19,856 nt of DNA from Alphaproteobacteria bacterium UBA3002. GTDB taxonomy: Bacteria > Pseudomonadota > Alphaproteobacteria > Rickettsiales > UBA3002. This document shows, one piece after another, positions 7,387 to 14,937 of this stretch (position 1 is its first letter; every line of letters starts with the position of its first letter). Under the pieces are notes generated by a model. That model was not told the DNA's origin and did no database searches. It saw only the letters and a program-made list of their open reading frames with translations. A program made the position numbers and the translations under genes. The DNA is taken from positions 1 to 19,856 of the forward strand of contig DDZS01000052.1 of NCBI GenBank assembly GCA_002346425.1. Reading direction: 5' to 3'.

Positions 7387-8394
7387 ATGGATATTTTACA
7401 GAAATACTGGCAGCGAGGCCGCGATTTATTAGGCTCGGACTATGCCATCATGGGCGGTGCCATGTCATGGGTGTCGGAACGCAATCTGGTTTCGGCGCTG
7501 TCAAATGCAGGCGCATTCGGCGTCATCGCCGCCAGTTCGATGCCGCCTTCCTTGCTAGCAGATGAAATCAAAGCGACGCAAGCGATGACGGAGAAGCCTT
7601 TTGGCGTAAACCTGATTCTGATGCACCCGCAATTGGAAGAATTGATTGAGGTGTGCCGCGATACGGGCGTGACGCATCTGGTGCTGGCTGGCGGTATTCC
7701 GAAGAAACCGACGATAGAGCAGATCAAGAGTTTTGGCGCGAAAGTCATTGCCTTTGCGCCTACAGCGGCGATTGGCAAAAAGCTTATTACCATGGGCGTC
7801 GATGGCATCGTGATTGAAGGCAATGAAGCGGGCGGGCATATCGGCCCGGTCTCGACCTCCGTATTGGCACAGGAGATTTTACCGGTAATTACAGAAGTGC
7901 CGGTATTTGTCGCCGGGGGGATTGGCCGCGGCGAAGCGATTAGCACCTATCTGCAAATGGGCGCTTCAGGCGTGCAGTTAGGTACGCGGTTTGTGTGTGC
8001 GGAAGAATCGATTGCGCATGCGAATTTCAAGCAGCTATTCATAAAGTCTGCCGCGCGCAACGCGGAAGTCTCGGTTCAATATCACCCGGATTTTCCAGTT
8101 ATTCCGGTGCGTGCGATTGCCAATAAAGCCAGCGACGCCTTTATGCAATTCCAGCGCGAAACCGTGCATGCCTTTTTTGAAGGCAAAATGGAGAAAAAAG
8201 AGGCACAACTGGCGATTGAGCATTTCTGGGCTGGCGCATTGCGCAAAGCGGTCGTCGATGGCGATGTTGAGCATGGCTCGGTGATGGCGGGTCAATCGGT
8301 CGGGATGGTGCAACGCATTCAAAGCGCGAAAGAAATCGTTGACGAACTGGTGACTCAGGCCGCATACTATCTGGAGCAGAATAAGGCCGCATAA
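7387..8394 (+). CDS. FMN-dependent nitronate monooxygenase / NAD(P)H flavin oxidoreductase
   Basis: A TIM-barrel flavoenzyme of the nitronate monooxygenase (2-nitropropane dioxygenase) family, which also includes the FabK enoyl-ACP reductases. Seen: N-terminal substrate/FMN segment IMGGAMSWVSERNLVSALSNAG (21-42), central GVDGIVIEGNEAGGHIGP with H151 at the catalytic-His position of the family, FMN-phosphate loops GGIGRGEAI (177-185) and MGASGVQLGTRFV (191-203). The length of 335 is in the normal range. The true substrate cannot be read off: a nitronate detoxification role and a FabK-like role are both possible, and no fatty-acid genes are nearby. It diverges from the cytidylate kinase homologue with 62 bp between start codons and is followed 37 bp later by ptsP. 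Confidence 0.82.
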   Translation: MDILQKYWQRGRDLLGSDYAIMGGAMSWVSERNLVSALSNAGAFGVIAASSMPPSLLADEIKATQAMTEKPFGVNLILMHPQLEELIEVCRDTGVTHLVLAGGIPKKPTIEQIKSFGAKVIAFAPTAAIGKKLITMGVDGIVIEGNEAGGHIGPVSTSVLAQEILPVITEVPVFVAGGIGRGEAISTYLQMGASGVQLGTRFVCAEESIAHANFKQLFIKSAARNAEVSVQYHPDFPVIPVRAIANKASDAFMQFQRETVHAFFEGKMEKKEAQLAIEHFWAGALRKAVVDGDVEHGSVMAGQSVGMVQRIQSAKEIVDELVTQAAYYLEQNKAA

Positions 8395-8431
8395 GAGCTC
8401 CTGCGACATTCCGTACCGAAGGGAGAAAGGA

Positions 8432-10711
8432 ATGCCGCCTTTGTCATTGGTAAGCCCGAATGAATCTCCGCTGGAGCTGTTGCGCTCCATACGCGATATC
8501 ATGCGTCAGGATGCGGACGCAGAAGCGCGGCTGTCCAAACTCACCCAAGCCATCAGTAAACAGTTTGATTCTCAAGTCTGTTCCATCTATTTCGCACGTT
8601 CCGGGTCGGAGTTGGAGCTCTTTGCCACGCATGGATTAAACCCCGCAGCCGTGCATCAAACGCGCCTGCGCTTCGGCGAGGGGTTAGTTGGCGAGATCGC
8701 AGCCACCGCCAATGTATTAAATCTTCCCGATGCGTCGCAGCACCCAAAATTTTCGTATCGCCCCGAAACCAATGAAGACGCGTTTCATGCCTTTATCGGA
8801 GTACCGGTGTTTTACCAACACCGGGTGATTGGGGTATTAGTCGTTCAAAGCAGCGATGCACGCATCTATTCCGAGGCGCAATCGGAAATTTTGCAAACGG
8901 TGGCGATGATATTGGCTGAAACCGCGGTGGCTTCTAACGTTGTCACTTTACCGCGATTGACCGGTGAAGACGATCGCCGCAGCTCGTCGCATTGTTTTGC
9001 ATGTACCAAGGTCGCACCCGGCCTCGCAATGGCCCCCGTGGTCTTGCACCGCCCAAAGATCGATGTGCAGAAATTGATTACCGATAACACCAGTTGGGAA
9101 GAAGAGCGATTAGAGAAAGCCATCGGCGAGTTACAGGCGTCGCTAGACGACATGCTGCGTAAAGCGCGCGGGCATAGTGACGATAAACAGTTTGAAGTGC
9201 TAGAAGCCTACCGCATGTTTGCCCGCGATAAAGGGTGGATCCGACGTATTGGCGAGGCCATTAATAATGGACTGACCGCCGAAGCCGCGGTCAAAAAAGT
9301 CGAAGAAGAAATGCATGCGCGCATGCAACAAATCGATAGCGATTATATTGCGCAGCGAATGCAGGACATGGAAGACCTGTCTGATCGGCTGATTTACCAT
9401 TTAGCGGGGGTGATGCCTTCCGCGGCGCATGGTGATCTGCCCGATGCGTTTATTCTCGTCGCATCGTCCTTAGGCCCGGCGGATTTGCTTGAATATCAGG
9501 ACCACGCGATTAAAGGCGTGATTCTCGATTCCGGTTCAGCGGCCTCACATGTGGCGATTATTGCGCGGATGATGGATATTCCCATGGTGGCAGGCGTGCG
9601 CGATATTGCCCGCATTAGTAACCCCGGCGATCTGGCGATTGTCGATGGTGATACGGGTGAAGCGTATCTGCGCCCACCACAAGATATTCAACAGGCGATT
9701 GCCGAACATATCGCCACACAGGATAAATTGCTGCAAGCCTACGCGGCGCATGCGGATGATGCCCCGGTGACGCAGGATGGCCAACGCATTTCTCTAAATC
9801 TCAATACGGGCTTAAGCATGGATGGCGAAGCCCTGCGCCGTAAGGATGTCGATGGTATTGGATTATACCGTACCGAGCTGCCCTATCTCGCCAATAGCGA
9901 CATGCCGGATGTCGATGAACAGAAACATATCTATAGCAAAATTTTTCGCTACTCAGCAGGCAAACCCGTCATATTTCGTAGTTTTGACATCGGGGGCGAT
10001 AAACAAGTGCCCTATCTGGATGCAGGGGTCGAAGAGAATCCGGCGATGGGCTGGCGCGCGACCCGTGTGGGACTAGACCGGCCGGTGATTCTGCGCCGTC
10101 AATTCCGCGCGCTGATTCGCGCTTCCGGCGGACAGCCGCTTTATATCATGTTTCCATTTATCGCGACTGTCAGTGAATTTGACGAAACTTACGCCATATT
10201 TGAGCGTGAGTTAGAACGGGCCAAGGTCGAAAATGTGCGCCTGCCGAAATATGTACGCGTTGGATGTATGATCGAGATTCCGTCGCTGCTTTGGCAATTG
10301 CCGCAGCTGCTCTCCAAGGTCGATTTTGTTTCTGTCGGCAGCAATGATTTGCTGCAGTTTCTGTTTGCGTGCGACCGGGGATGTGAGAAGCTTTCCGGGC
10401 GCTACGATCCTTTATCACCGGTGGTGATGCGCATTTTAAAGGATCTGGCGCAGCAATGCCAAAAACAAGCGGTTAGTTTGAGTTTCTGCGGCGCCATGGC
10501 TTCGCGACCGATGGAAGCCCTTGCTCTTATGGCGTGTGGCATCACCAATTTATCGATGCCGCATAGTTCGATTGGCCCAGTTAAAGCGATGCTGCGCAAG
10601 GTAGATTTACGCGCGTTACAGCAGGAAATGACGGAATGGATCAGCCTGCCAGACCATTCGATTCGCAATCATCTGGAAGCCTTTGCCAGTGCGAATAACC
10701 TGGACCTCTAG
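8432..10711 (+). CDS. ptsP: Enzyme I-Ntr, PEP-protein phosphotransferase with GAF domain
   Basis: First kinase of the nitrogen phosphotransferase system: it takes phosphate from phosphoenolpyruvate onto a histidine and passes it to NPr and then EIIA-Ntr, which regulate metabolism and transport. Seen: a GAF domain (about 15-165; the alphaproteobacterial form senses glutamine), then the enzyme I N-terminal region, the phospho-histidine segment SHVAIIAR with H373, and the PEP-binding barrel with GIGLYRTELPYL (476-487), SVGSNDLLQFLFACDR (634-649) and the active-site cysteine loop SFCGAMASRP (C686). The length of 759 is normal. A strong Shine-Dalgarno (gggagaaagga) lies just before ATG 8432. ptsP is commonly near lysC and prfA in alphaproteobacteria; here three other genes come between lysC and ptsP's usual neighbours. 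No NPr or EIIA gene is in the window. Confidence 0.95.
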   Translation: MPPLSLVSPNESPLELLRSIRDIMRQDADAEARLSKLTQAISKQFDSQVCSIYFARSGSELELFATHGLNPAAVHQTRLRFGEGLVGEIAATANVLNLPDASQHPKFSYRPETNEDAFHAFIGVPVFYQHRVIGVLVVQSSDARIYSEAQSEILQTVAMILAETAVASNVVTLPRLTGEDDRRSSSHCFACTKVAPGLAMAPVVLHRPKIDVQKLITDNTSWEEERLEKAIGELQASLDDMLRKARGHSDDKQFEVLEAYRMFARDKGWIRRIGEAINNGLTAEAAVKKVEEEMHARMQQIDSDYIAQRMQDMEDLSDRLIYHLAGVMPSAAHGDLPDAFILVASSLGPADLLEYQDHAIKGVILDSGSAASHVAIIARMMDIPMVAGVRDIARISNPGDLAIVDGDTGEAYLRPPQDIQQAIAEHIATQDKLLQAYAAHADDAPVTQDGQRISLNLNTGLSMDGEALRRKDVDGIGLYRTELPYLANSDMPDVDEQKHIYSKIFRYSAGKPVIFRSFDIGGDKQVPYLDAGVEENPAMGWRATRVGLDRPVILRRQFRALIRASGGQPLYIMFPFIATVSEFDETYAIFERELERAKVENVRLPKYVRVGCMIEIPSLLWQLPQLLSKVDFVSVGSNDLLQFLFACDRGCEKLSGRYDPLSPVVMRILKDLAQQCQKQAVSLSFCGAMASRPMEALALMACGITNLSMPHSSIGPVKAMLRKVDLRALQQEMTEWISLPDHSIRNHLEAFASANNLDL

Positions 10712-10713
10712 GC

Positions 10714-10742
10714 TTGCCTAAATCGTTGTCGCCGACTATAAG
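10714..10742 (+). promoter_or_regulatory. Candidate leaderless promoter for rodZ
   Basis: TTGCCT (10714-10719), a 17-nt spacer and TATAAG (10737-10742, five of six to TATAAT) end seven bases before ATG 10750. The TTG at 10714, formally a possible start codon, is better read as the -35. There is no Shine-Dalgarno before 10750, so the mRNA may begin at or one base before the start codon. Confidence 0.42.
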
Positions 10743-10749
10743 AAAACCT

Positions 10750-11382
10750 ATGTCAAACACCGCAGCCATACTCGAACAGGATAGTCTGGAACATTATAGC
10801 TATATCGGTCATTACCTGAAAGCCCTTCGCGAGCATTATGGCTTAAGTTATCAGGACGTGACCGACCAGTTGCGCATTCGGGCGAAATATGTCGAGGCGA
10901 TGGAAGAGGGGCAGCTCGAAGCCTTACCCGGCAAAGTGTATACGCTTGGTTATTTACAGACCTATGCGGAGTTTTTAGGCGTGGACCCGCATGCCGCGGC
11001 GACGCATTTTGAAAAAAGCCATGGCAGCCCGAAACAAGAGCGCGCGTTTATCGTGGCGGAACCGCCAGCCCCTGCGCCTTACCCAAGTTGGCTGGTTAAA
11101 TCGCTGGCCGCTGCCGGTGTACTGTTTTTGTTTGGGATTGGTGTCTATCACTATGCGCGACATGTCGAGCATACGGTCGAGCCGACGAGCGTCGAAGCGG
11201 TGCCCACACGCTTGCTAAGCGTCCCGGCACAAGCCTATGATTGGGTGAACGATAGTAGTTGCGGGCTGGGTGTGAACGCTGCGGCATGGCCGGCCTGTTT
11301 TGCAAATTGGCGCTATGCCGGACCGGATATTTTGCCCGCGGCCGTGTCTCACCCCTTATTCTATCCGGCGCTCGCCCAGTGA
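10750..11382 (+). CDS. rodZ: RodZ-like protein with N-terminal HTH and one membrane helix, short form
   Basis: RodZ links the MreB cytoskeleton to the cell-wall elongation complex. Seen: an HTH_25-type N-terminal domain (about 18-80: IGHYLKALREHYGLSYQDV, LPGKVYTLGYLQTYAEFLG), a Pro-rich link, one transmembrane helix (about 114-136) and a periplasmic tail of about 74 residues with Cys171 and Cys183. Full-length RodZ proteins usually end in a larger beta-rich DUF4115 domain, which is not recognisable here, making this a short form (210 residues). The context supports the name: rodZ-ispG-hisS is also the order in E. coli. I chose ATG 10750 over TTG 10714 because the promoter fits it. The TGA overlaps the ispG GTG by 4 nt. 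Confidence 0.75.
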   Translation: MSNTAAILEQDSLEHYSYIGHYLKALREHYGLSYQDVTDQLRIRAKYVEAMEEGQLEALPGKVYTLGYLQTYAEFLGVDPHAAATHFEKSHGSPKQERAFIVAEPPAPAPYPSWLVKSLAAAGVLFLFGIGVYHYARHVEHTVEPTSVEAVPTRLLSVPAQAYDWVNDSSCGLGVNAAAWPACFANWRYAGPDILPAAVSHPLFYPALAQ

Positions 11383-12611
11383 TTGCGCGCCGCCATAGCC
11401 ATAGCATGCAGATCGGACCGGTGACCCTCGGCGGCGATGCACCCATCGTCGTGCAATCGATGACCAATACCGACACGGCTGATATTCAGGGGACCACGAC
11501 CCAAATTATGCAACTGGCAGATGCCGGGTCAGAATTAGTGCGCATCACGGTCAATACCGAAGAGGCGGCAGCGGCTGTGCCCGCCATCGTTGCCGAGTTA
11601 CGGCGCCAAGGCTATCTTACGCCCATCGTAGGGGATTTTCATTATAACGGGCACCGCCTGCTACAGGACTATCCCGCCATGGCGCAAGCGCTTGACAAAT
11701 ACCGGATAAACCCGGGCAATGTCGGCTTCGGTGCCAAGCAGGATAAACAATTCTCGGACATGATCGCCCTGGCGATCCAATATGACAAACCGGTGCGCAT
11801 TGGCGTGAATTGGGGCAGTCTGGACCAGTCATTGTTGACGCGGTTAATGGACGAAAATGCCAAATCCGCTCAGCCGAAAGAAGCCGATGAGGTCGCACGC
11901 GAGGCATTGGTCGTTTCCGCGTTAGAAAGCGCCGCGAAAGCCGAAGCGCTTGGCCTGCCAGCAAACCGCATCACGCTTTCTTGCAAAGTCAGTCGCGTGC
12001 AGGATTTGATTGCGGTCTATCGTTCGCTCGCGGCACGTTGTGCCTATCCCCTTCATTTAGGGCTGACCGAGGCGGGCATGGGCAGCAAAGGCATTGTCGC
12101 CTCGACCGCCGCACTCTCAGTCCTTTTGCAAGAAGGCATCGGCGACACCATCCGTATTTCGCTAACCCCAGAGCCGGGTGGTGCGCGCACGCAAGAAGTC
12201 GAAGTGGCGCAGCAGATTTTGCAGGTCATGGGCCTGCGTAGTTTCAATCCACTAGTGACGGCCTGTCCGGGCTGTGGCCGCACGACGAGCACCGTGTTTC
12301 AGGAACTGGCCGACGAGATTCAGAATTACATCAAAGAACGCATGCCGGTATGGGCCAATTACGACCCGTTGGTCAAAGAAATGGATGTGGCCGTAATGGG
12401 CTGTATCGTAAATGGTCCCGGGGAAAGCAAGCACGCGAATATCGGCATCAGCCTGCCCGGAACGGGTGAATCGCCCGTGGCACCGGTCTTTGAAGACGGC
12501 AAAAAAGTGGCCACCTTGCGCGGCGAGGATATTGCCGACCAATTCAAAGCGCGGCTGGAGGCGTATGTGGAAAGCCATTACGCGGTCCAACCCCAGCAGC
12601 AGGCGGTGTAA
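11379..12611 (+). CDS. ispG: 4-hydroxy-3-methylbut-2-en-1-yl diphosphate synthase (flavodoxin type)
   Basis: Penultimate step of the MEP isoprenoid pathway: reductive ring opening of 2-C-methyl-erythritol 2,4-cyclodiphosphate with a [4Fe-4S] cluster. Seen: N-terminal barrel start VTLGGDAPIVVQSMTNTDT, GDFHYNGH, NPGNVGFGAKQD, GVNWGSLD, and the cluster ligands CPGC (C296, C299) and GCIVNGPGE (C342, E349). The length of 410 is normal. I chose GTG 11379, which overlaps the rodZ TGA (GTGA) and places the conserved region directly after it; an upstream start at 11259 would lie within rodZ and add unconserved residues. The MEP pathway supplies the ubiquinone side chain that UbiG-modified rings carry. 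The ankyrin-protein gene starts 1 nt after the stop. Confidence 0.96.
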   Translation: MIARRHSHSMQIGPVTLGGDAPIVVQSMTNTDTADIQGTTTQIMQLADAGSELVRITVNTEEAAAAVPAIVAELRRQGYLTPIVGDFHYNGHRLLQDYPAMAQALDKYRINPGNVGFGAKQDKQFSDMIALAIQYDKPVRIGVNWGSLDQSLLTRLMDENAKSAQPKEADEVAREALVVSALESAAKAEALGLPANRITLSCKVSRVQDLIAVYRSLAARCAYPLHLGLTEAGMGSKGIVASTAALSVLLQEGIGDTIRISLTPEPGGARTQEVEVAQQILQVMGLRSFNPLVTACPGCGRTTSTVFQELADEIQNYIKERMPVWANYDPLVKEMDVAVMGCIVNGPGESKHANIGISLPGTGESPVAPVFEDGKKVATLRGEDIADQFKARLEAYVESHYAVQPQQQAV

Positions 12612-12612
12612 C

Positions 12613-13224
12613 ATGCGCTATCTGATGCTCTGGGTGTGTCTGGCCAGCCTTTCTGCCACGGCCCTCGCCGCAGAGGCAGAAAAGACGCTATCCGCTGTGA
12701 TTAAAGCAGGAGACATGCAGGCATTGTCGCAACTAACTGCCGAGGGGGCGGATGTAAATGCGCGCGATGCAGAAGGCTATACTCCGCTCGCCTCCGCCGT
12801 GCTCCATGGCGAGCCGCAGGCTGCATTGCTACTTTTATCTCTCGGGGCTGAAGTGGACACGCGTGAACCTGAGGGGTGGACACCGCTTTATCTGGCCTAT
12901 CTGCAGGATAAAGTCGAAATGGCAAACCTGCTGCATAAAGCAGGGGCAGAAGTGAATATCCGCGAAGAAAATGGGGATTTATTGGCTTTTCGCGCGATGG
13001 AGCGGCTGGACAACCCCGCGATGGCGCAAGTGATGATCGACCATGGATTGAACGTGCTCAAACGCGACGCCGAAGACCGCACTTTGTTCGACGTGGCAAC
13101 ACTGCATAACCACCCCAAAGTGGCCAAGACACTGGCAGAGCACTACGTAGCTTTATTAAAAGACTATCAGCAAAAATTGCAGGAAGAGCAGCGGAAACAA
13201 GCAGAAGCGGCGGCCACAGAATGA
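12613..13224 (+). CDS. Secreted ankyrin-repeat protein
   Basis: Function unknown; ankyrin repeats normally mediate protein binding. Seen: a signal peptide MRYLMLWVCLASLSATALAA with a likely cut near ALA-A (residues 19-20), then about five ankyrin units from residue 24 to 178, with clear cores DAEGYTPLASAVLHGEPQAA (52-71) and EPEGWTPLYLAYLQDKVEMA (85-104), and a charged, probably helical tail KDYQQKLQEEQRKQAEAAAT (183-202). The Cys in the signal region is not in a lipobox, so it is probably a soluble periplasmic protein rather than a lipoprotein. It starts 1 nt after the ispG stop with no strong Shine-Dalgarno, so it depends on coupling to ispG. It sits where E. coli has hisS directly after ispG. 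Confidence 0.82.
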   Translation: MRYLMLWVCLASLSATALAAEAEKTLSAVIKAGDMQALSQLTAEGADVNARDAEGYTPLASAVLHGEPQAALLLLSLGAEVDTREPEGWTPLYLAYLQDKVEMANLLHKAGAEVNIREENGDLLAFRAMERLDNPAMAQVMIDHGLNVLKRDAEDRTLFDVATLHNHPKVAKTLAEHYVALLKDYQQKLQEEQRKQAEAAATE

Positions 13225-13253
13225 AAAAATCCCGCTGGCTTGCGCCAGCGAGG
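13223..13253 (-). terminator. Rho-independent terminator of the XRE gene
   Basis: Arms cgctggc (13233-13239) and gccagcg (13244-13250) enclose a ttgc loop; two more G-C pairs are possible across a bulge. Read on the minus strand the hairpin is followed by gggattttttc, a T-tract, 16 nt past the stop of the minus-strand regulator. On the plus strand no T-run follows, but the hairpin also ends the ispG/ankyrin transcription unit. Confidence 0.75.
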
Positions 13254-13265
13254 AATTAAGATCAA

Positions 13266-13502
13266 TCAAAGATCGAGATCGGGCAGGTCTTCGAAGAAGT
13301 ATGTCGGCTCCACCCCGAAAATCTGGGTGAGCTCGTATAGCATACCCGCGCCAATACGGCGGTTGCCCTCTTCGTATTCCTTGAACATTTCTAGCGAAGT
13401 GTTCAGCCTTTGAGCCAAGGTTTCTTGGCTCATTTTCGCATCTTCACGTAGTTTTTTCATTCTTTCAGCTACGTGTCGATCAACTCGAAACATATCAGCC
13501 AT
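13266..13502 (-). CDS. Small XRE-family helix-turn-helix regulator
   Basis: A 78-residue Cro/CI-type DNA-binding protein with no extra domain. Seen: HTH spanning about residues 12-66, with RMKKLREDAKMSQETLAQRL (helices 1-2), NTSLEMFKEYEEGNRRI (recognition helix and following turn) and MLYELTQIFGVEPTYFFED. This is the common alphaproteobacterial small XRE form with an acidic end (DLPDLDL). It is the only minus-strand gene in the 8.4-18.4 kb interval and has its own terminator, so it is an independent unit set between two plus-strand runs. The start ATG 13502 has a gagg nine bases upstream; an ATG at 13509 is out of frame. Target genes are unknown; autoregulation through the nearby dyad at 13529-13542 is possible. 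Confidence 0.88.
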   Translation of the reverse strand: MADMFRVDRHVAERMKKLREDAKMSQETLAQRLNTSLEMFKEYEEGNRRIGAGMLYELTQIFGVEPTYFFEDLPDLDL

Positions 13503-13528
13503 TTTTCATAGCCTCATCGCCTTCGCAA

Positions 13529-13542
13529 TTTCTGCAAAGAAA
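13529..13542. promoter_or_regulatory. Candidate operator dyad upstream of the XRE gene
   Basis: A short inverted repeat, tttct-gcaa-agaaa, lies 27 bp upstream of the XRE start codon, with partial symmetry continuing outward (aa / gtt). The position suits autoregulation. The region 13503-13600 otherwise holds a -10-like TAGAAT (13573-13578, plus strand) without a good -35. Confidence 0.25.
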
Positions 13543-13600
13543 GTTATTTCAAAGGAAACAACATAATCCGCCTAGAATAGCCTATTTTCGTGAAGGAATT

Positions 13601-13681
13601 ATGACGATTGGCTTCGCGCGCCTGCCTGACAGCGATAATCGCTTTACGCTGCTCTGGCTCTGTATTAAAGCGAGGACATGA
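13601..13681 (+). CDS. Possible 26-codon leader ORF coupled to hisS
   Basis: ATG 13601 is preceded by a good Shine-Dalgarno (gaagga, 3 nt before the ATG) and opens a 26-residue frame beginning MTIGFARLPDSDNRF. It ends at a TGA overlapping the hisS ATG (ATGA, 13678-13681). It contains no His codon, so it is not a His-codon attenuator. It could be a coupling leader, a short protein, or chance. The hisS start also has its own weak gagg. Confidence 0.3.
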   Translation: MTIGFARLPDSDNRFTLLWLCIKART

Positions 13682-14937
13682 CAGATTTACGCCCCGTGCG
13701 CGGCACGCATGATTGGAGCCCGGAGGAAACCCGGCAGTTTCGCCATATCGTGGATATGGCTCGCATCATCGCGGCGCGGTATGGCTTTGGCGAAGTGATG
13801 ACGCCGGTCTTTGAATATAGCGAGGTATTTCACCGGACGCTGGGCGACACGTCGGACATCGTGTCGAAGGAAACCTATACGTTTGATGACCGCGGCGGCG
13901 ACAGCATTACCTTGCGTCCGGAAATTACCGCGGCGCTGGTACGTGCTTTTATCTCAAATGGCTGGCAGAATCATGATCGTTGGCGGTATTTTTACGCCGG
14001 TCCGGCCTTCCGTTACGAACGACCGCAGAAAGGGCGCATGCGCCAGTTTCATCAATTAGGCGTCGAATGGCTCGGCGATGATTCGGTCGAATCGGATGTG
14101 CAGGTGATTGCCTTAGCGCGCGATCTATTGCACGCGTTGGGCTTGGGCAGCGTGACGACGCTGGAGTTGAACTCGCTAGGTGATCGGGAAAGCCGCGCCG
14201 CCTATCGGGAAACATTAGTGAGCTACCTACAAACTTACCGTAATGATTTATCCGAAGATAGCCAGCAACGGTTAGAGAAAAATCCACTGCGCATTTTAGA
14301 CTCGAAAGATGCTGGCGACCGGGCCATTTTGGTCGATGCGCCGAAATTGATCGACGCCTTTAATGCAACTTCGCGGGCAAGGGTAGACGCGCTGCAGCAG
14401 CTGCTGCAGCAGTTGGGCATTAGCTATCAAATCAACCCTAAACTTGTGCGCGGGCTAGATTACTATCAGCATTGCGTGTTTGAATTCACTACCGATAAAC
14501 TCGGGGCGCAGAATGCGGTGATCGCCGGCGGGCGTTACGATGGATTGGTGCAGCAAATGGGCGGCAAGCAGGATGTGCCGGGCGTCGGATTTGCCGGAGG
14601 GATTGAGCGTCTGGTAGCCTTAATGCGGGAAGCAGGGGCATGGCAGGAAGAGGCGCCACACATCGTAGCGGTGATCGGCTTAGGCGAGGGAAGTGCCGAG
14701 GCGTGTCTGCCATTGGTCACGTCCTTGCGTCAGGCAGGGCATAAGGTGGATTACCTGACCGGAAACAATATGGGAAAGTTGATGAAAAAAGCCGATAAGC
14801 TGGGGGCGAAATATGCCGTAGTGATTGGTGAAAATGAACGCATCAATGCACGCGCCCAATTGCGTGACTTAACGCGCGGGGAACAACAAGAAATGGCGAT
14901 GGAAGACATCGGGAAAGCGATCGCAACATGGCGTTGA
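13678..14937 (+). CDS. hisS: Histidyl-tRNA synthetase
   Basis: Charges tRNA-His with histidine; a class II synthetase. Seen: N-terminal VRGTHDWSPEET (7-18), motif 2 with FRYERPQKGRMRQFHQ (111-126), the histidine-specific LVRGLDYYQHCVFEF (256-270), motif 3 GFAGGIERL (304-312), and a C-terminal anticodon-binding domain (about 328-419) with LRQAGHKVDYL and AKYAVVIGENE. The length of 419 is usual. It overlaps prfA by 10 nt at the 3' end, so hisS-prfA-prmC form one translationally linked unit. The start may be coupled to a short leader ORF. Confidence 0.97.
   Translation: MTDLRPVRGTHDWSPEETRQFRHIVDMARIIAARYGFGEVMTPVFEYSEVFHRTLGDTSDIVSKETYTFDDRGGDSITLRPEITAALVRAFISNGWQNHDRWRYFYAGPAFRYERPQKGRMRQFHQLGVEWLGDDSVESDVQVIALARDLLHALGLGSVTTLELNSLGDRESRAAYRETLVSYLQTYRNDLSEDSQQRLEKNPLRILDSKDAGDRAILVDAPKLIDAFNATSRARVDALQQLLQQLGISYQINPKLVRGLDYYQHCVFEFTTDKLGAQNAVIAGGRYDGLVQQMGGKQDVPGVGFAGGIERLVALMREAGAWQEEAPHIVAVIGLGEGSAEACLPLVTSLRQAGHKVDYLTGNNMGKLMKKADKLGAKYAVVIGENERINARAQLRDLTRGEQQEMAMEDIGKAIATWR

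Noticed and set aside
10714..10749. TTG start for rodZ giving 12 extra residues
   Set aside because: The extra residues look unlike RodZ N-termini and the TTG falls in a plausible -35 box for the ATG at 10750.
11259..11378. Upstream in-frame start for ispG inside rodZ
   Set aside because: The 40 added residues are not IspG-like and would overlap rodZ by over 120 nt; GTG 11379 gives the usual length and a coupled GTGA junction.
14391..14410. A perfect 20-bp palindrome (gctgcagcag and its complement) inside hisS
   Set aside because: It encodes the Leu/Gln run ALQQLLQQL; alternating ctg and cag codons make such symmetry easily by chance, and nothing else marks it as a site.
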